The position numbers and the translations under genes were made by a program. From Vreelandella titanicae BH1 (GTDB lineage: Bacteria; Pseudomonadota; Gammaproteobacteria; Pseudomonadales; Halomonadaceae), in the NCBI RefSeq assembly GCF_000336575.1, contig NZ_AOPO01000001.1, positions 558,001-622,000 on the forward strand: a stretch of 64,000 nucleotides of DNA, in the 5' to 3' direction. The notes below the pieces were generated by a model. The model searched no databases. It worked only from the letters and a program-made list of their open reading frames with translations, and was not told where the DNA came from. Shown piece by piece: positions 25,761-35,554 of this stretch (position 1 is the first letter of the stretch; the number at the start of each line of letters is the position of its first letter).

Positions 25761-26644
25761 CCAATGCAGAGCAATAGAATATATACAGCTAGCTTTACAA
25801 ATTTGGAATGAAAAAAACAAGGACGCCCTCATGAGCTTCTAAGGGTGTCCGCTAAGGCTGTAGTGGTCAATTAAAACTGGCCAACGGTTTATAGTTAACT
25901 CAGTATTTTTTCTCTGCCTGGTTCGGACACTTATCAACTTGACTAGAAACGCAACATTTTAACTGTCACTTATCTGCTAATTGCTGGCGATATGGTCGTT
26001 ATATTCATTCATGAGTGGGTGCTCGGAGGAATTGTTGGCCTATTAGGCCGTAGCCACAGGCATGATCTTGTGTCATCAGATGACGAGGTTCAAAGGTCCA
26101 AAAGTGGTGGAGCCTAAATGCCCTAGATAGGGAACCATCTTTAAGTACACGGCTCATCCAGCCCAGACTCCCATAAGCAGCCAGCACGAATAGTCAGCGA
26201 GCTGGTTACAGTGCTGGGCTGGCTACTGTGACTTCTCTAGGGCTTTGGAGCGTTCGGCTCGTCCAAGGTGTCGTTCAAAAATTGACTAGCCATAGCCTAG
26301 AGCTTGCCGATCCTTTCAAACATCCTAAATCAAACAATGAGAGTGTACCTTGTGAGGCCTCCGTGCTTAATGCATTTAGCAAAGTTGAAATTACACGCGA
26401 TGATCTGTCTTAAAGCCTAATTTTAACTAACACTCTGCAAAGAGTTTCTCGCTGCTTACCACCATACTTTATTCCCTTTGAATGCCCCATTTATTCCTGA
26501 AGAACGCTGTAAATGATGCCTTGTATGGATGGCAGGGGAATCCCAGGATACAGTAAACCCTGCGACGGACGTGACGGCATCACTTATGAAAGCCCTTGGC
26601 CACATTGAACCCATAACAACCGCTAAAATTTACTAAAAAGTGGG
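25761..26644. other. Long intergenic stretch with degenerate insertion-sequence-like bits
   Basis: About 880 bases with no gene I can support. It begins with a hairpin (25821-25850) and a segment resembling an insertion-sequence end (TAGTGGTCAATTAAAACTGG near 25861). Short open frames at 26005-26187 and 26228-26413 have no recognisable product. Confidence 0.45.
25821..25850 (-). terminator. Hairpin with A/T tract downstream of ttrA
   Basis: GGACGCCCT (25821-25829) pairs with AGGGTGTCC (25842-25850) with one G-U. The A-rich run at 25811-25820 reads as a T-tract on the minus strand, so as an intrinsic terminator it faces minus-strand transcripts; it may also protect the ttr mRNA end. Confidence 0.45.
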
Positions 26645-27607
26645 TTAAATTAGCGGCTCTATACGTCCACTACCTCTTTTAAGCGCTTTCTGCATCACTT
26701 CATAATCAATGTTTGAGCGCTTTTGTTCCGGCAGTTCGTCAGCTTTGTTAACGATATTCAGCAAGTCGCTTATGCTCGTTTCTTGTTCATTACGCGAAGT
26801 AAATGCCTGCAAGTACGGCAAGTGGTCGGCGTCCCAGCCAAGCTTGATCGGCTCATCGATAATATTGACCTGGGTACCGTTGGGTATTTGCTCAAATACG
26901 GCTTTAATATCGTCGGGGTGCATACGGATACAACCTCGACTGGCGCGCATGCCAATGCCATCTGGTTGGTTCGTGCCATGAATTAAATAACCAGGAATAT
27001 CCAATAAGATGGCGTGCTGACCGAGGGGATTGTCGGGCCCTGGCGGAACAACGTCAGGCGGTGGGTCGCCGCGTTCAGCCGCTTCCTGACGAACGGATTC
27101 GGGTGGATACCAAGCGGGATCCTCAAGGCGCATAGTGGTTTTAGTAATCCCCAATGGTGTATCGAATCCATCGCGGCCAATGCCAATGGGGTAGGTCTCG
27201 ACGCGAGGTGTTTCTCCATCTTGCACCTCGGGATAGTAGTAAAGCCGCAGCTCCGCGATATTGATAACCACTCCCTTACGCTCCACATCTGGCAGTATGT
27301 GCTGCGCCGGAATCTGAACCTGCGTTCCTTTCCCAGGAACCCAAAGACTGATGTCAGGATTGGCCCTTCGAATTTCTTCGTAGCCGACACCGTGTGTGTG
27401 AGCAATATCGAGCAGGATATCCGCCTCGTCCTCTACACTGACAGTGTAGGTCTCACCCACGATGTTACCGGCTTCAGGCAAAGGGTAATGCCCTAGTGGT
27501 CGTGATGTCTCGGCTACAGCCGATAATGAAATAAGCCACAATGCCATCATGAATGCGCAGCGAAGCAGACGACCACCGCATGTAGTTTTTACAAAGCAAG
27601 AGCTCAT
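26645..27607 (-). CDS. L,D-transpeptidase (YkuD/ErfK family) with LysM domain
   Basis: Periplasmic enzyme that cross-links peptidoglycan or attaches lipoproteins through meso-DAP. A signal peptide spans about residues 12-32, a LysM-like module lies near 53-99 (VGYEEIRRANPDISLWVPGK) and the YkuD catalytic core near 110-255 ends in MRASRGCIRMHPDDI with the active Cys; the catalytic His is in LIHGTNQPDGIG. The C-terminal 60 residues are polar and unassigned. Divergent from the dsbR-like regulator. The family member (YbiS, ErfK, YcfS) cannot be fixed by eye. Confidence 0.9.
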   Translation of the reverse strand: MSSCFVKTTCGGRLLRCAFMMALWLISLSAVAETSRPLGHYPLPEAGNIVGETYTVSVEDEADILLDIAHTHGVGYEEIRRANPDISLWVPGKGTQVQIPAQHILPDVERKGVVINIAELRLYYYPEVQDGETPRVETYPIGIGRDGFDTPLGITKTTMRLEDPAWYPPESVRQEAAERGDPPPDVVPPGPDNPLGQHAILLDIPGYLIHGTNQPDGIGMRASRGCIRMHPDDIKAVFEQIPNGTQVNIIDEPIKLGWDADHLPYLQAFTSRNEQETSISDLLNIVNKADELPEQKRSNIDYEVMQKALKRGSGRIEPLI

Positions 27608-27834
27608 AAGAAACGTTACTCACTATACGACTAAAAACTCATTAGGCATGATGAACATTAACTGTAAATGAAGCGCTGATAATGGCGGCTGTTCGCGTTG
27701 AGTGATGCCGTCTAGTTGATGGTTTGAACAGTTTCGATCTGTCGGCTGTAAAATGGAGGCTGCCTCATATTAACTTCATCCCCGAATGGCATACTGCTGA
27801 TAGAAAACACTTTCTATGCCTTTGCGGAGTAAGT

Positions 27835-28512
27835 ATGCGGGTATTACTGGTCGAAGATGATGCCCCGGTAGCGGCTGGCGTCGAAGCAGGATTGGCGCTG
27901 AGCGGCTTTGTGGTTGATACCGTCACCACCCTGGATGCTGCGAAAGGTGCGCTAGCCACAATTAACTACGATGCTGTTATTCTCGACCGTCGGTTGCCCG
28001 ATGGAGATGGCTTGACGTTATTGAAGCATTGGCGTCATGCGAGCGTGGCGACGCCAGTGCTGATGCTAACGGCTCGAGATGCGGTAGCGAACCGCGTCGA
28101 GGGCCTTCAGGGAGGCGCAGACGACTATTTGATCAAGCCGTTTGATCTTGACGAGTTAACGGCCCGGCTCCAATCGCTTTTACGCCGTTCGGCAGGGCAA
28201 GTGGATCACGCCATTCGTCACGGTAGCCTGGCATTAGACCCCGTTACACGTAGCGTCACGCTTGATGGAGAACCCGTCGTCCTATTACGACGCGAGTTAA
28301 TGCTGCTGGAAGCACTGATTCGAGCTCGCGGGCGAATTCTGAGCGCCGATCAATTGAAGGACTGCCTTTACGGTATTGATGATGAGATCGAAAGCAATGC
28401 GCTTAATGTGCACATCTACCAACTGCGTCGCAAGCTGGGGCGCAACGTGATCGAAACCGTGCGAGGTGTGGGTTATCGACTTGGCAAATACAACAGTGAT
28501 GCGACCTCATGA
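27835..28512 (+). CDS. OmpR-family response regulator, DsbR-like
   Basis: A 225-residue regulator: receiver domain (D8-D9 acidic pair, phosphoacceptor D51 in VILDRRLPDGDG, K near 101) and OmpR/PhoB winged-helix DNA-binding domain (NALNVHIYQLRRKLG). GGAG lies 6 bases before MRVLLVEDD. Its ATGA overlap with the sensor kinase and location beside dsbG-tlpA-dsbD match dsbRS of Pseudomonas aeruginosa (PA2479-2480), which controls dsbDEG under copper stress; QseB-like regulators are the nearest general class. Confidence 0.85.
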   Translation: MRVLLVEDDAPVAAGVEAGLALSGFVVDTVTTLDAAKGALATINYDAVILDRRLPDGDGLTLLKHWRHASVATPVLMLTARDAVANRVEGLQGGADDYLIKPFDLDELTARLQSLLRRSAGQVDHAIRHGSLALDPVTRSVTLDGEPVVLLRRELMLLEALIRARGRILSADQLKDCLYGIDDEIESNALNVHIYQLRRKLGRNVIETVRGVGYRLGKYNSDATS

Positions 28513-29816
28513 ATCTGCGCTTACGTCTGGTTGCTACACTTGGAATTACGTTAACGCTGCTGTGGGGTATTACGGCAGCATGGTCAATGCGCGACCTGTC
28601 GACCCAGCTTGAGCATTCACTTGACCAGCGTCTGGCGCAATCGGCGCGAATGGTGGCTGGTTTGTTGGATCGCGTGCCTACAACGTCTTGGAACAGTGAA
28701 GAAGATGGAACGTCAGCTATTCCCTCACTCGATGGTCTTGCTTGTCGGGTATCGTCACTTCGTGGCCAAGTGGTGGCGGGTACGCACCCTGAGATGAACG
28801 ATGTACTTGCTGTCGAGGCTGAGGGGTATCGTTATCGCGAGCACAACGGGCAGCGCTGGCGAGTTTACACGTTAGTTGATAACGACAAGCGTATTACGGT
28901 GGCAGATCGTCTGAAAGAGAGAGAAGCACTGCTGCAGCAGGTTCGCCGGGCCGCGCTTTACCCATTTCTACTGGCGCTGGTGGGCAGTCTTGTTGCGCTA
29001 TGGTGGGGGGTAACACGAGGACTTTCGCCGCTTGCCAAGTTACAACAACGACTTATCCTGCGCGAACACAATGACCTTTCGACACTACCTCTTCATGGGT
29101 TGCCTGGTGAAATCCGCCCGCTGATCGATAGTTTCAATACGCTACTGGCACGAACGCGTCGTATGCTCGAATTGGAGCAGCGCTTTACCGACGATGCCGC
29201 CCACGAACTTCGAACACCGTTAACTGCCATTCGCACACATCTGCAAATCGCGAGGCGTGTTGACGGTCACCAGCAGTACGAAGCGATGCAGCAAGCTGAA
29301 GCTGGGGTAGATCGACTAACGAAAACGCTTGGTCAGCTTTTGCTATTGGCGAGAATGGAAAGTGAGGACATCACACTTGCCCGTCGTCCTGACCCTACTC
29401 CTCTTGGGGGGGCACTGGTGACTGCGATGACTGAAACCGGTAGCCGCGATCATTGTCATTATCCCCAAGGCGTTAACCAAGTACATGTCGCCCTAACTGA
29501 GTCGCTTCTAGTGACGGTTCTACGCAACCTGCTCGAAAATGCGATGCGTCACGGCGCACTCGGTGCGCCGATAGAGATTTCCGTACAGGAATCAGAGGGA
29601 ATGGCAGTCATCGATATTACTAGTCAAGGTGAAACCATTGCTTCCGAACACCTCTCTCGACTGACGGAGCGCTTTCACCGGGGAGATCATCCTAAAGGCA
29701 GTGGTTTGGGTCTTTCGATCGTCGAGGCGATTGTCACCCGGGCAGGAGGCCGGGTGACGTTCGCGTCTGGCAATGGTGTTGGGCTAAAGGTGACGCTTCA
29801 ATTGCCTTCGGGTTGA
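28509..29816 (+). CDS. Sensor histidine kinase, DsbS-like copper-stress sensor
   Basis: A 435-residue inner-membrane kinase: transmembrane segment 1 (about 7-25), periplasmic sensor to about 150, segment 2 (about 151-170), HAMP, HisKA with H232 in AAHELRTPLTA, and a HATPase domain with NLLENAMRHG and GSGLGLSIVEAI. The periplasmic loop has a single Cys, C79 in SLDGLACRVSSLRG. In P. aeruginosa DsbS a Cys at a similar place (Cys82) binds Cu(I), so the same sensing is likely. Convergent with dsbG, 10 bases between stops. Confidence 0.85.
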   Translation: MNLRLRLVATLGITLTLLWGITAAWSMRDLSTQLEHSLDQRLAQSARMVAGLLDRVPTTSWNSEEDGTSAIPSLDGLACRVSSLRGQVVAGTHPEMNDVLAVEAEGYRYREHNGQRWRVYTLVDNDKRITVADRLKEREALLQQVRRAALYPFLLALVGSLVALWWGVTRGLSPLAKLQQRLILREHNDLSTLPLHGLPGEIRPLIDSFNTLLARTRRMLELEQRFTDDAAHELRTPLTAIRTHLQIARRVDGHQQYEAMQQAEAGVDRLTKTLGQLLLLARMESEDITLARRPDPTPLGGALVTAMTETGSRDHCHYPQGVNQVHVALTESLLVTVLRNLLENAMRHGALGAPIEISVQESEGMAVIDITSQGETIASEHLSRLTERFHRGDHPKGSGLGLSIVEAIVTRAGGRVTFASGNGVGLKVTLQLPSG

Positions 29817-29826
29817 ACCGTTTAGG

Positions 29827-30609
29827 TCAAGGTGTGTCACTCCCCATAATGGCTCGAAGCTTTTCTGGCGAGGGAGCACCCATCACACTGTGCACGTCAC
29901 CGTTATCATCCTGATAAAAGGTCGCTGGCGTTGCGAAGAGTTGGCCATCGCGCATTAGCTGGGTGTTTTCACTAACCCACTGCTCGCTTTGGTCATCACC
30001 TTGATTTTCGGGCATGGCACCGTTGCGGTAATGCTCAGCCAGCGCTTCGCCAGGATTATCCGCATTGAGTATCGCGGCTGCCTTTTCAGGGCTGTCTGCT
30101 TTGAGAATACCTACCATCAAATGACGAATCTGAACTTCGCCACTTTCTACCCAGGGTTGGGCGTCTTCCCACAGTTGTCGGCAGTAAGGACAGTTGGGGT
30201 CACTAAATGTATATACGATGCGGGGTGCCTCTTTATCGCCATCGCGCACCCAGTGTTGATCAGCCATTTCTTGCCATAGCTCGGCGTTTCTTGGGCCGTT
30301 GACGAGCTGCTCTAGCCGCTCAGCTGATACGTCCTGACCCTCGGCATTAATCAGCGTACCTATTACAGCATGCTCGCCTCCTGAGGTGAGGTATGCTGCG
30401 ACAGTCTGACCACGAGCACTACCGGCATACCCAGTAAGTCCGTCAGGTGCATCGAATTCACCATGAATCGTAAGGCCTTGCTGTTCGAGCTCTTGAATAG
30501 GGGCAGGCCACTCATCCGCAGTCGCATGCAGGCTTGTTGCCAGAGCGACGCTAGCCCCAAGAGTTAGTGTAAGGCGTAGCGTTGTCATACAGGGGTAGAA
30601 AGCGAACAT
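29827..30609 (-). CDS. dsbG: DsbG-like periplasmic thiol-disulfide isomerase
   Basis: Periplasmic isomerase or sulfenic-acid reductase that rescues Cys of exported proteins. A signal peptide covers about residues 1-30, then an N-terminal dimerisation domain, then a thioredoxin fold with active site SDPNCPYCRQLW (CPYC near 140-143). ATFYQD supplies the cis-Pro region. I start at MFAFYPC because GGAG lies 9 bases upstream; an ATG three codons earlier abuts that site. Last gene of dsbD-tlpA-dsbG. Confidence 0.88.
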   Translation of the reverse strand: MFAFYPCMTTLRLTLTLGASVALATSLHATADEWPAPIQELEQQGLTIHGEFDAPDGLTGYAGSARGQTVAAYLTSGGEHAVIGTLINAEGQDVSAERLEQLVNGPRNAELWQEMADQHWVRDGDKEAPRIVYTFSDPNCPYCRQLWEDAQPWVESGEVQIRHLMVGILKADSPEKAAAILNADNPGEALAEHYRNGAMPENQGDDQSEQWVSENTQLMRDGQLFATPATFYQDDNGDVHSVMGAPSPEKLRAIMGSDTP

Positions 30610-30634
30610 GTGTGTCATCTCCGTAGTGAGTCAG

Positions 30635-31459
30635 TTAGGGGCTGAAACGCTCAAGGCTGCGGTTGAGGGTGGCGCGAGAGAGCTCACCAAAGTGAGTATC
30701 TATAAGCGTGCCATCGGCGTTGTAATAAAGCGTTGTGGGCATGGCCATAGCGCCCACTTCGTGGCCGAGCGCATTGTTCCGATCAAGGTAGACATTATCG
30801 AGCGCGAGTGACTCTTGCTGTAAAAAGGCGTTAACGGTGCTGAGGTTCTCGCCCTGATTGACGAACACGAACGTCACGTCGTCTCGCTCTTGTTGAGCCT
30901 GCTCAAATACAGGCATTTCGCGACGACACGGCGGGCACCAGCTGGCCCAAAGATTGACCACCATGGGGCGATCAGCTTCGCTTAGCATAGTGGGAAGTGT
31001 CACTTCGTCATTCTCAAGCGTGGTTAACGGCGTCGGAGGAATGCTAGCACCTTGAGATACCATGAGTGCCAGTGCCCCCGCCGTCAGCGACCAGGTCAGC
31101 GCCCCTGATATTACGGCTATCCCGAGCGGTCTACGCTCACGAGGTTGGCGCCATAGCCGCCAGACAAGATAAACCAAGGCGACGACAAGGCCCGCTAGCG
31201 GCTCGAAACCGCGATCGCGTATGTCGAGCCACGACCAGAACGTGTCGTAGCTTTCACCATATTGGACGATAAAAATGAGTCGCGCCCCGATTACACCGAA
31301 GAACACGGCATTGAAGATGCCATCGCCCACGCTGACATTTCGACGGCGGCCTATCAAACCTCCGACGATCAGTGCGACAACTATCGAAAGCAATAGCAAA
31401 AGTTGCCCCACGCTTAGGCCTAACGGGCCGATGGCGAGGCTGCGATCCAGGGGACTCAT
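30635..31459 (-). CDS. Membrane-anchored TlpA-like thioredoxin with Lgt-like N-terminus
   Basis: Residues 12-135 form a multi-pass membrane region resembling prolipoprotein diacylglyceryl transferase (GIFNAVFFGVIGARL); residues 140-274 are a periplasmic thioredoxin with WASWCPPCRREMP (C175, C178). Its ATG overlaps the dsbD stop as ATGA. In the homologous Pseudomonas locus this gene (named dsbE there) is co-regulated with dsbD and dsbG. It probably hands electrons from DsbD to DsbG or to metal-damaged thiols (inference). Confidence 0.85.
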   Translation of the reverse strand: MSPLDRSLAIGPLGLSVGQLLLLLSIVVALIVGGLIGRRRNVSVGDGIFNAVFFGVIGARLIFIVQYGESYDTFWSWLDIRDRGFEPLAGLVVALVYLVWRLWRQPRERRPLGIAVISGALTWSLTAGALALMVSQGASIPPTPLTTLENDEVTLPTMLSEADRPMVVNLWASWCPPCRREMPVFEQAQQERDDVTFVFVNQGENLSTVNAFLQQESLALDNVYLDRNNALGHEVGAMAMPTTLYYNADGTLIDTHFGELSRATLNRSLERFSP

Positions 31460-33363
31460 GAACCACCTCCAGTGGTACTACTGCCGGTTTGTTTGGCTTG
31501 ATCGAAGCGCTCCAGAAATGTGTCAGCGTCTAGCTCGCCGATAATGCGCGCACTGCGCCGCTCGTGGCCGTCAGAGCCGAACCACATTAGCGTTGGCGGC
31601 CCAACGATGCCAAAGTGCTCCATGATCTCCTTGTCAGATGCGTCGTAGTTAGTTACGTCGATGCTCAATCGTTGCACATTCTCCAGTTCGGCTTGAACAG
31701 TGGGGTCAGCGAAAACTTCCTGTTCGATCACCTTACAAGAGATGCACCAGTCGGCCGTAAATTCGACGAGCGTCATCTGGCCGCTAACCCCGGTCTGGGC
31801 AATACGGGCGTCTAGCGTGGCTAGATCTTCAACCTCATCAAAGGTAAGCGGTTGTTCATCGTTTAACACCGAATCTGCTGTGTTTGAACCTCCATTAGTG
31901 GATGTAAAAATCGCTAGCGGACGCCAGGGATCAGAGGCACCGCCGGCAGCACCGATTAACATTAGCGCGCTCCATATGGCTATGCTCGCTGCACTGGCGG
32001 TCAAGATTTGAGGCGTGATGCTACTATGGCCGTTGTTACGAGCAAGCGTCATGAGGGATATCGCAAAGCTAAGTGCTAGGGCGCCCCAAAGGCCGAGAAC
32101 GATGGCATCAGGTATTACGCGAGCCACAAACCAAATCGCCATCCCCAGTAATACAAAGCCGAAAAGCGCTCTGATGCGAATCATCCAGGCACCCGGCTTA
32201 GGTAGAAGCTGGCTACCCACGGTGCCGATCAGGATTAGTGGTAGGCCCATTCCGAGTCCAAGCGATAACAGGGCTGCGCCGCCCAACCAGGGGTTGCCAC
32301 TATCAGCGATGAACAGTAGCGCTCCCGCTAACGGCGCGGTCATGCAGGGACCCACCAGCAGTGCAGAGAGCACGCCCATGATGGCAACCCCTTTCAAGCG
32401 ACCACCACGTTGACGCGACATGCCTGAATCAAGCCGCTGGCGAAGCGCTCTCGGCAGCTCTAATTCGAATAAGCCGAACATGGCCAAGGCGAGAACGATA
32501 AACAGTAGCGAGAACAGGCCGATAAACCAGACGTTCTGAAACAGCATCTGTAGATTGGCGCCTGCCATGGCAGCGGCCACGCCGAGTAACGCATAGGTGG
32601 CCGCCATGGGCAGGACGAAGGCAGTAGACATCACGAAGCCTGCCGCTCGGTGGCTCTCGCCCACCTCTCGTCGCCCCGCGATCAAGCTCGAAAGGATCGG
32701 TATCATCGGCAACACACAAGGCGTGAACGTCAGTAACAGCCCCATGCCGAAGAATGCCGCCAGCGTCCAGAACCAATTACCTCCGGCCAGTTGCGCCGCC
32801 AGTTGCTGGTCTTCTGCCATCGTAATTTCTGGGTCAGAAGTAGGGTTTTCTTCAAATGAGGATTCGTTCGTGGCATCCGATGGTTCGTCGGTTTTGGATA
32901 TGTCCTGGCCAGCAGACGCTAAGTCAAAGGTCTGTTCCTGAGGTGGATAGCAAAGGCCCGCATCGGCGCAGCCCTGCCAGCGAAGAGTGATCGTCTCAAC
33001 GTTGCCAGGCTGAGTAGTCATACTCAACGAATGACGATAGACCTCAGAGCGACCAAAATACTCGTCCTCAATAGTTTCCCCGTCAGGGATATTCAGCGAT
33101 AGCTCACGCCCTTCGGCTTCGGCAGAAAAACGGTGGCGGTAAAGGTAGTAGTCGGGCTCGATTTGCCAATCAATCTCCAGAGATTCGCCATCATGGCTAA
33201 GTGTTGGCTTGAAGACTTGCTCTGGAGGAAGAACGCTCTCCTGCTGGCCAAAAAAAGATTGTGCAGTGGCTACTGTGGTAACGCTTAGCAACCCCAGTAA
33301 TAGTACCCACTGCACCAGCCTAAAGCACATGGCCTCTTGTATCGGCCTGTTCATAGCTCGCAT
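31456..33363 (-). CDS. dsbD: DsbD thiol:disulfide interchange protein
   Basis: Carries electrons from cytoplasmic thioredoxin across the inner membrane. A signal peptide is followed by the N-terminal domain (C132-ADAGL-C138), an eight-span domain with the FTPCVLPMIP and GPCMTAPLAG Cys, and a C-terminal thioredoxin with TADWCISCKVIEQE. I use the ATG at 33363 (AGGAG 8 bases upstream); a GTG three codons earlier sits on the ribosome site. About 635 residues, slightly long for DsbD. Confidence 0.93.
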   Translation of the reverse strand: MRAMNRPIQEAMCFRLVQWVLLLGLLSVTTVATAQSFFGQQESVLPPEQVFKPTLSHDGESLEIDWQIEPDYYLYRHRFSAEAEGRELSLNIPDGETIEDEYFGRSEVYRHSLSMTTQPGNVETITLRWQGCADAGLCYPPQEQTFDLASAGQDISKTDEPSDATNESSFEENPTSDPEITMAEDQQLAAQLAGGNWFWTLAAFFGMGLLLTFTPCVLPMIPILSSLIAGRREVGESHRAAGFVMSTAFVLPMAATYALLGVAAAMAGANLQMLFQNVWFIGLFSLLFIVLALAMFGLFELELPRALRQRLDSGMSRQRGGRLKGVAIMGVLSALLVGPCMTAPLAGALLFIADSGNPWLGGAALLSLGLGMGLPLILIGTVGSQLLPKPGAWMIRIRALFGFVLLGMAIWFVARVIPDAIVLGLWGALALSFAISLMTLARNNGHSSITPQILTASAASIAIWSALMLIGAAGGASDPWRPLAIFTSTNGGSNTADSVLNDEQPLTFDEVEDLATLDARIAQTGVSGQMTLVEFTADWCISCKVIEQEVFADPTVQAELENVQRLSIDVTNYDASDKEIMEHFGIVGPPTLMWFGSDGHERRSARIIGELDADTFLERFDQAKQTGSSTTGGGS

Positions 33364-33580
33364 TTCCAGCACTCCTGATTCGATGCTGGATAGGATGGCT
33401 TATGGGGATTAACTGAAAATGAAGGTTTTCCTGCCTAGTGGCTTGGCTGGCGTACAGACGGCCCTACCTGATACTCGGGCAGTGACCGACGCACTGCTTT
33501 CAGCGGCCCGGAGCAGGGTCCCATGACGCCCTTCCCCGCCGTCAACGATGTTAGTTCAACACGAGAAGCGAGGTTACAGG

Positions 33581-34464
33581 ATGGGTGCGAGTACAATTTT
33601 TGTGGTGCTGGCGGCGCTTTTCTGGGGGTTATCTGGCGGGATCGGCGGAATCCTTATAGCCGACGGTTGGGACGCGTTCGTGGTTTCCTTCTACCGGGTG
33701 CGATCGGACTACTGTGCGTCCTCATCTGGCTAATACTGCGTCCACACAGTAGTGGCCTGACAAAACGCCGGTTATGGTTCTGGTCAGTCATCGCCGGTGT
33801 CGGCGTAGGGGGTAACTTCTCGTTCTATTTCTTAAGCATTGCGCACGGTAGCGTTGCTGTTGCGGCTACATTGATGTACAGCGCCCCAGTCTTCGTATAT
33901 CTCGTATCCTTCGCTCTAAGGCTCGAAAGTCCCACGCCGCTGAAGTGGGCCGCGATCGCAGTAGTGATTCTTGGTGTCGTATTGCTTACACTGATTTATG
34001 ACGTCGGTGCGAGTGGCGTTACGGCGATGGGTGTAGGTGCTGGTCTGCTTGCCGGACTGTCCTACGCAATATTCATTTTCGGCTTCAAGTATGCGGCGCC
34101 ACACGGTAGCCCGCAGGCTATTCTCTCTATCGCGCTTATGGTACTTGCCAGTATTCTTATCTGGCCGAGTGATGTTGGCCAGACGGTTGCTGTCCTGAGC
34201 ACGCCGGATTGGCCGCTATTCGCAGTACTCGGTGTACTCGGCGCAGGTTTGTCTTTTGTTCTTTATATCATTGGTTTGAAACATACTGCCCCGGCCGTGG
34301 CCTCCGTTGTCGCAATGGTCGAACCGGTCACCGCGACGCTGTTCGGCGTCGTGGTGTTAAGCGAAACCCTGGTAGGGCCGCAAATTCTGGGTATGGGACT
34401 GATATTAGTCACAGTGACCGCGCTGAGCGTCTTTTCAAGCTCTGGACGGCCACCCTCCGGATAG
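33581..34464 (+). pseudogene. EamA/DMT-family exporter with a single-base frameshift
   Basis: Ten-span drug/metabolite transporter. The N-terminal 40 residues (MGASTIFVVLAALFWGLSGG) are in one frame and the rest (from PGAIGLLCVLIWLILRP) in another. The join is a GGG run at 33696-33698; one more G would restore FYRGAIGLLCVLIW. Two EamA repeats are otherwise complete, ending in LVGPQILGMGLILVTVTAL. Either recently inactivated or a homopolymer sequencing error. Confidence 0.82.
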
Positions 34465-35290
34465 AATCACTAGCTGGTTATCGTTCTGATCTAGGATCCA
34501 ACGCTGTGATTACAGCTATCTGTAGGTATTGACGACTTGCGAAGGGTGAACAGAGAAAGGTAACGAGTTTTTTCTTGGCTTATTTGATATTTGCCTAACT
34601 AAATATTACAGAAGGCGCGGAGTAGCCAAACCGCTCAAACTACCCATTATATCAAAACTTACTAAATTTCCGCTATTGGCCGATAGATGAAGTTTTCAGT
34701 TCCACCCAACACCAAACGTGCAGGAAACTGGTATGGTAAAAATATTGGCTGATTATTGCTTACCAAAGCTTTGGCATAACGGCTGCTCAATTTCCAACTG
34801 CGACGGCGTACTCCTACGATACCTGTACATTGCATCTTGCCTAGCAGTGACAGGAAAGTCATAGTGATAAACAGCAGGTTCGCCAACTGGTGAGTCAGCG
34901 CCAGACATACCTGCCATTGAAAAAGCCAATCAATCCAAATCGGATCGACCGCCTGCCGCTCAGGTAATGCAAAAGGCTAAACATGACATTTTGCACTGGT
35001 GGCAATATCTCGATGACAATAGCTCGGTCTGTCATCAGTTTCGTGACGAAGCTGCCGTCGCGATTTCACTAGCCACCTCTTCAGCCTCCGTGGATATGCT
35101 ATTTGATAGCGCCTTATTGCAAGTCCAACGAATAAAGGCCAATCAACATTAGCGAAATGGGTTGGGATGCGCCAATAAAGCGTGTGACCACTCTTGTGAC
35201 AAGTAAAAGCCAAAGGTCATAACTGAATAAGTGTATTAATAAGGTAATTAAGAGATTGTGGCCACGATTTGGTCACAGGGTGGTCACAGA
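34465..35290. other. Gene-poor patch next to tRNA-Arg with repeated TGGTCACA motifs
   Basis: No gene can be supported in about 830 bases. Near the tRNA there are copies of TGTGACCA (35183-35190), GGTCACAGG (35271-35279) and TGGTCACAG (35281-35289), with a TGGCCACG variant near 35259. Such clustered arm-type repeats beside a tRNA 3' end are typical of a former integration site. Short frames at 34662-34886 and 34967-35152 could be remnants of the lost element. Confidence 0.4.
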
Positions 35291-35326
35291 CAAAAAATAA
35301 GGGCCTACGCATTAACGTAAGCCCTT
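35291..35326 (-). terminator. Terminator of tRNA-Arg
   Basis: On the minus strand AAGGGC-TTACG (35326-35316) pairs with CGTA-GGCCCTT (35309-35299), followed by TTATTTTTTG. It lies 8 bases after the tRNA 3' end. Confidence 0.75.
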
Positions 35327-35333
35327 GAAATTA

Positions 35334-35410
35334 TGGCGCGCCCGGCAGGATTTGAACCTGCGACCCTCGGCTTCGGAGGCCGATACTCTATCCAACTGAG
35401 CTACGGGCGC
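35334..35410 (-). tRNA. tRNA-Arg (anticodon CCG)
   Basis: A 77-base tRNA including an encoded CCA. The acceptor arms GCGCCCG and CGGGCGC pair, the D-arm region reads TAGCTCAGTTGGATAGAG, the anticodon loop is CTCCGAA with anticodon CCG, and the T-arm carries GGTTCAAATCC. The 3' end faces the repeat-rich patch at lower coordinates. Confidence 0.95.
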
Positions 35411-35554
35411 TTGTGGGTGCGTATCGTAACTGTGCAGGGGCGCTGTGTCCAGCCGTATGGCGCTTGAGTACCTTTAGTCAATTGACCGTTTTCCCTGGTG
35501 TGGTGCATGCTTTGGGAGCACTTCTGCACCTTAGTCCATTGGGAACACAATAAT

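Noticed and set aside
25851..25950. Insertion-sequence end (TAGTGGTCAATTAAAACTGG)
   Set aside because: Looks like a left end of some IS families, but I see no partner repeat or transposase, so I do not call an element.
26005..26413. Two short open frames (minus 26005-26187, plus 26228-26413)
   Set aside because: No ribosome sites, no recognisable motif, and embedded in a degenerate intergenic stretch.
34662..34886. 74-codon minus-strand frame, possible transposase tail
   Set aside because: No motif I can tie to a family and no start context; mentioned only within the tRNA-flank patch.
34967..35152. 61-codon plus-strand frame with a longer open reading upstream
   Set aside because: The open part extends back to a stop near 34868 without a start or ribosome site; may be a remnant but product unknown.
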